Positions 61,102 through 64,000 of a stretch of 64,000 nt of DNA are shown one piece after another. The notes beneath the pieces are model-generated. The model saw only the letters and a program-made list of their open reading frames with translations. It was not told the origin of the DNA and did not search any database. Both the position numbers and the translations under genes were made by a program. Location of the stretch: contig NZ_CP040094.1 in NCBI RefSeq assembly GCF_013343235.1, positions 1,178,501-1,242,500 of the forward strand, read 5' to 3'. Within the stretch, counting starts at the first letter, position 1, and each line of letters begins with the position of its first letter. The DNA is from Nostoc sp. TCL240-02 (GTDB lineage: Bacteria > Cyanobacteriota > Cyanobacteriia > Cyanobacteriales > Nostocaceae).

Positions 61102-62772
61102 TCAAAAGGGTGGCAATTCTTTAAGAATTATGAACCGGATATGATTTATTGCCAAATCGCCAATGGGGATATCTTCTTTGGTTAGCCGCTCACCTTTACT
61201 TGTCACGGTTTCAAAGGTGATACCTTTGCCAATTTCAATGTGATACCAGCATAAGCCCATAAAAAAGCGCGTCGGATAAGGCCCACCTTCACCCACATCA
61301 TCAGGATTTGATTCCATTGGCAACCAGCCAAAATTCGGGACGTAGAATTCCAGCCAAACATGATTAAAATCTGGTTGTAGTGGCACTCCTAGTAAGTCAC
61401 TATGGGGAGGGCATTTGTACCTACCTACGGTGCGGCAGGGAATGCCATTTAAACGGGATAGGGCAAGTAAAACGCCGACATATTCGCCACAGGAACCAAC
61501 GCCCCGTTCTAAAACTATATCTGGTGTGTCAATGTAAGGCTTAATCCCATAAGATAACTCATCATAAACGTAATTGCGGATGCTGTGCATTTTCCGCAGC
61601 ACATTGGTTTCAGAACCAATTGCTTCTCTGGCGGCACGGCGAACAATGGTAGTATCCATTGCTAAATCGTCGTCATCTACTAGGTAGCGTGTTTGTAATT
61701 CGGGAGATAGTTCAGGTATATTTTCAACATCTCTAGGTGTGATACGATACTTAATTCCTCGAACTTCCACAAGTGCTTTCCAGCCAAATATATGCCGTTC
61801 TCCTGGAGCAAGAGAATCAAATTTAAAGACTGCTACACGTTGCCCTTCTATCACTTCTTCGGTAAATGGTATACCAATTGGTTCAACGTGTTTCACCTTT
61901 TGACGCTCTGTTTCCGATGGTAGGGCAATGCGCCATTCAACATCAGGTAAATACACCTCGTCTAAGGGGGCAATTTCCTCGGCATAAGACATTTCAATCA
62001 GATAGCCATTAGAGAGAGCGTAGCGCTTATCTGGCTGGTAATGATAATGCAGGGGATGAATAAAAGTGCGATCGCGGAATGTTAGCTCATGACTCGGATC
62101 GGCATTGGGGTTATCCCGGATATAAGGCTCCTCTGAGGCGTAGGCAACGTAAATACTTTCCTTACCTGTTTCGCCATTTTTATGTATTGCTATACCTGTA
62201 GGACATTCAAACGGTGTCAAGACACTAAATTGAAGTTCTCCTGTTGCCCTGTCCATTGCGTACACTGATTGTTCGGTGCGATCGCAAATCCATAGCATTT
62301 CTTGGGTGACTGCTAAATTCTCTATCCCAACTCCAGGGGCATAAAATCTGGTAATCTCTTTTCGGGTTTCGCGGTCATACACCAAAATGTAGCCCAGCCG
62401 TTGGCAGGTGACATAAACTGTTGTTTCCCAAACAGCAACGCCGTCAGCCGGATAAGGCAATGTCACAAAATGTTCTAAACCCAAAGCATTGAGCTTGCAC
62501 AAGTAAACACTATTTTCTCGGCTTACCCACAGGGAATCTTCCCACACCGCTATACCAGTGACATCGGTAAATTCTTTAACTTGATGAGGGTTGATAATTT
62601 TGCTGTTGTCAGAGGTGGGATCAATCTCCAGTAGATGCCCTTTAATACTGTCAATGGCAATGAGTCTATCTTTAATGAAAGTAATGCCACACAAGGTAGC
62701 AGCAGTAAGCGGTCGAATTGTTTTTTGCCCAAACATCTGGCTAACGGTCAAAGTGGGGAGTGCAAAACTCAT
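61102..62772 (-). CDS. Transglutaminase-like protein with beta-propeller N-terminus
   Basis: About 556 aa from ATG 62772 (preceded by CAAGG); a TTG at 62832 is less likely. The N-terminal about 250 residues show repeated strands of an NHL/YncE-type propeller (VTGIAVWEDSLWVSRENSVY, GVAVWETTVYVTCQR). The C-terminal part is a transglutaminase core with Cys in VGSCGEYVGVLLALSRLNGI, His in FNHVWLEFYVP and Asp in MESNPDD. No signal peptide is seen. Possible cysteine protease or cross-linking activity; substrate unknown. Confidence 0.83.
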   Translation of the reverse strand: MSFALPTLTVSQMFGQKTIRPLTAATLCGITFIKDRLIAIDSIKGHLLEIDPTSDNSKIINPHQVKEFTDVTGIAVWEDSLWVSRENSVYLCKLNALGLEHFVTLPYPADGVAVWETTVYVTCQRLGYILVYDRETRKEITRFYAPGVGIENLAVTQEMLWICDRTEQSVYAMDRATGELQFSVLTPFECPTGIAIHKNGETGKESIYVAYASEEPYIRDNPNADPSHELTFRDRTFIHPLHYHYQPDKRYALSNGYLIEMSYAEEIAPLDEVYLPDVEWRIALPSETERQKVKHVEPIGIPFTEEVIEGQRVAVFKFDSLAPGERHIFGWKALVEVRGIKYRITPRDVENIPELSPELQTRYLVDDDDLAMDTTIVRRAAREAIGSETNVLRKMHSIRNYVYDELSYGIKPYIDTPDIVLERGVGSCGEYVGVLLALSRLNGIPCRTVGRYKCPPHSDLLGVPLQPDFNHVWLEFYVPNFGWLPMESNPDDVGEGGPYPTRFFMGLCWYHIEIGKGITFETVTSKGERLTKEDIPIGDLAINHIRFIILKELPPF

Positions 62773-62945
62773 AAAACCTTGGGGGAAGTATAAAAAACCC
62801 TCACCTTTGGATAGGGAGGAAACATGACTCAAGCGGTTTTAAGCGCCGTCACACCAATTGCTTGATGCGGAAAATCCTAGTCAAGCAGTGGCTCCCCCTA
62901 ATTGGGGTGAGTAAACAGAGGAGTAGTATTTACCCGTTTCCCTTT

Positions 62946-63101
62946 ATGCCGGGAGCGCCTTGCTCAGAACGGATTGTGAGCCTAGCCAAAGTTATTGGTC
63001 GGTACTATCCAAACAGCACTTCTTTACCCCTCGTAAAGATGTTTAACCATTTAGTTCTAGAGTTTGGGACTGGCATCACGCATCCCAAAGTAGGTCTTTA
63101 A
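62946..63101 (+). CDS. Possible small protein (51 aa)
   Basis: Open from ATG 62946: MPGAPCSERIVSLAKVIGRY, then NSTSLPLVKMFNHLVLEFG. Codon use looks plausible, but no ribosome binding site or family is recognised. It could be a chance frame in the 62773-63391 spacer. Confidence 0.3.
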   Translation: MPGAPCSERIVSLAKVIGRYYPNSTSLPLVKMFNHLVLEFGTGITHPKVGL

Positions 63102-63391
63102 CTCTTGCCAATAACATAGTACAAAAAGTACTTAGGCGGGTCAGCTATCTAAATGTGGTTCTTGATTGCCACCTTTAGAGCGGGGTACTGACAATTATCG
63201 GTAAAATGTGTTCCGATCAACTCTTTCGTGAGAAATAATACTATGTCAAAACAGGAGGAATTTACAAATGTTAAGAATTACATATACATTCACATAACTA
63301 GGCGATCGCCTTAATGTAACTTTAGAAGATGGAATTCCTGCCATCACTAAATTATGATCGAATTTTGTAACCATTTGCTGTGACCTACACG
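63102..63391. other. Leader of the P-type ATPase gene
   Basis: Contains AGGAGG at 63253 and a short frame at 63268 interrupted by TAA after 9 codons but continuing to read LGDRLNVTLEDGIPAITKL. May be a decayed small gene or a leader peptide. Confidence 0.35.
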
Positions 63392-64000
63392 ATGTCTGCT
63401 AATTCTCTGCCTGAAGGTGCCGCCGTTTGGCATAGTTTAGAAGTTGATAAAGCACTAGACCTGCTCGATAGTAATGCAGACAGTGGCTTAACACCCCAAG
63501 AAATTCAACAGAGGTTGCAAAAATACGGCCCCAACGAACTTGAAGAAAGTGCTGGCCGTAGTGCTTGGGAAATTCTGCTAGATCAGTTCAAGAACATTAT
63601 GTTGTTGATGCTGATTGGCGTAGCTCTGATTTCTGGGTTTTTAGACCTGATGGCTTTGCGTGAGGGCAGATTAAAGCCTGGTGAAGTGCCATTTAAAGAT
63701 ACGATCGCTATTTTAGCAATTGTGATTCTCAATGGCATACTCGGCTATGTCCAAGAAAGCCGTGCCGAAAAAGCCTTGGCAGCCCTAAAAAAAATGACTT
63801 CTCCCTTAGTACGGGTCATCCGCGACACCAGACTGGTGGAGATAGCAGCCAAGGAACTAGTTCCAGGGGATGTAATGCTGCTGGAAGCTGGAATGCAGAT
63901 AGCTGCGGATGGACGTTTAATAGAACAGTCTAATTTACAAGTGCGTGAGTCGGCATTGACTGGTGAAGCCGAAGCGGTGAATAAACAGGCATCACTAAAA
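63392..64000 (+). CDS. P-type cation ATPase, P2/Ca2+ type, N-terminal part (cut by window edge)
   Basis: 203 codons from ATG 63392 to the window end, no stop. N-terminal motif [21 protein letters not shown], then two helices ([19 protein letters not shown] and [17 protein letters not shown]) and the A-domain TGE region [14 protein letters not shown]. This matches PacL/SERCA-like Ca2+ pumps of cyanobacteria. GTG 63380 is an alternative start. Phosphorylation site lies outside the window. Confidence 0.85.
   Translation, partial: MSANSLPEGAAVWHSLEVDKALDLLDSNADSGLTPQEIQQRLQKYGPNELEESAGRSAWEILLDQFKNIMLLMLIGVALISGFLDLMALREGRLKPGEVPFKDTIAILAIVILNGILGYVQESRAEKALAALKKMTSPLVRVIRDTRLVEIAAKELVPGDVMLLEAGMQIAADGRLIEQSNLQVRESALTGEAEAVNKQASLK

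Overview
The window looks like chromosomal DNA of a filamentous, probably heterocyst-forming cyanobacterium of the Nostoc/Anabaena group. HIP1 octamers (GCGATCGC) are scattered throughout. Oxygenic-photosynthesis genes are present (psb27, NDH-1 genes ndhF and ndhD, a RuBisCO-type LysR regulator, an NnrU/Z-ISO-like protein). Spacers carry typical Nostoc short repeats (tgactaatgac arrays, aattccc heptamers, cgtagagaag and gggagccactgcg palindromes), and a DevH-like Crp regulator sits behind an NtcA-type GTA-N8-TAC site. No rRNA, tRNA, CRISPR array or prophage was seen. Species cannot be named from sequence alone.

Layout. 1-9.7 kb: edge of ubiX, a Zam-like RNase II/R family protein with altered active site, a 1-kb spacer with a structured segment, a conserved hypothetical, clpP, a DUF255 thioredoxin-fold protein, a VapC-type toxin-antitoxin pair and mobA. 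9.8-19 kb: a GHL10-type protein, then a metal block with an iron-siderophore/B12-type binding lipoprotein, FTR1 iron permease, bacterioferritin-like protein, helix-hairpin-helix lipoprotein and two-domain multicopper oxidase (Fur-like box upstream), followed by a CbtB-like protein. 19.4-28 kb: a GT-C glycosyltransferase, cofH, and a module of response regulator, histidine kinase, PepSY protein, two tandem four-motif membrane proteins and a PAP2 phosphatase. 28-36 kb: psb27, polA, a PEP-CTERM protein, a HAD hydrolase, a Yfr1-like RNA candidate, an ArgRS-like protein without catalytic core, and the DevH-like regulator.

36-41.5 kb holds the most system-like cluster: a Ser/Thr kinase with 4-Cys prefix, followed on the same strand by three membrane-anchored solute-binding proteins that share one N-terminal anchor sequence, with no ABC permease or ATPase beside them. 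41.7-54 kb: rbcR, nnrU, thioredoxin, ndhF, then about 5.8 kb of accessory DNA (HicBA, other toxin-antitoxin genes, a single-polypeptide restriction-modification protein that appears degenerate) and ndhD. 54-64 kb: transposase and DUF4351 remnants, Uma2, a second protein with the C-terminal module first seen at 3.5 kb, a HicB remnant, BrnTA, LapA-like, phosphoglucomutase, a Cas4/RecB-like nuclease, a transglutaminase-propeller protein and the start of a Ca2+-type P-ATPase cut by the window edge.

The strongest leads are (1) the kinase plus three anchored binding proteins, (2) the two-component/PepSY/four-motif membrane protein module, whose divergent promoters carry 24-bp mirror-image copies of one operator-like sequence, and (3) three enzymes whose key residues look lost (Zam-like RNB protein, R-M protein, core-less ArgRS-like protein). 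All family calls are from motif recognition by eye; no database search was run.
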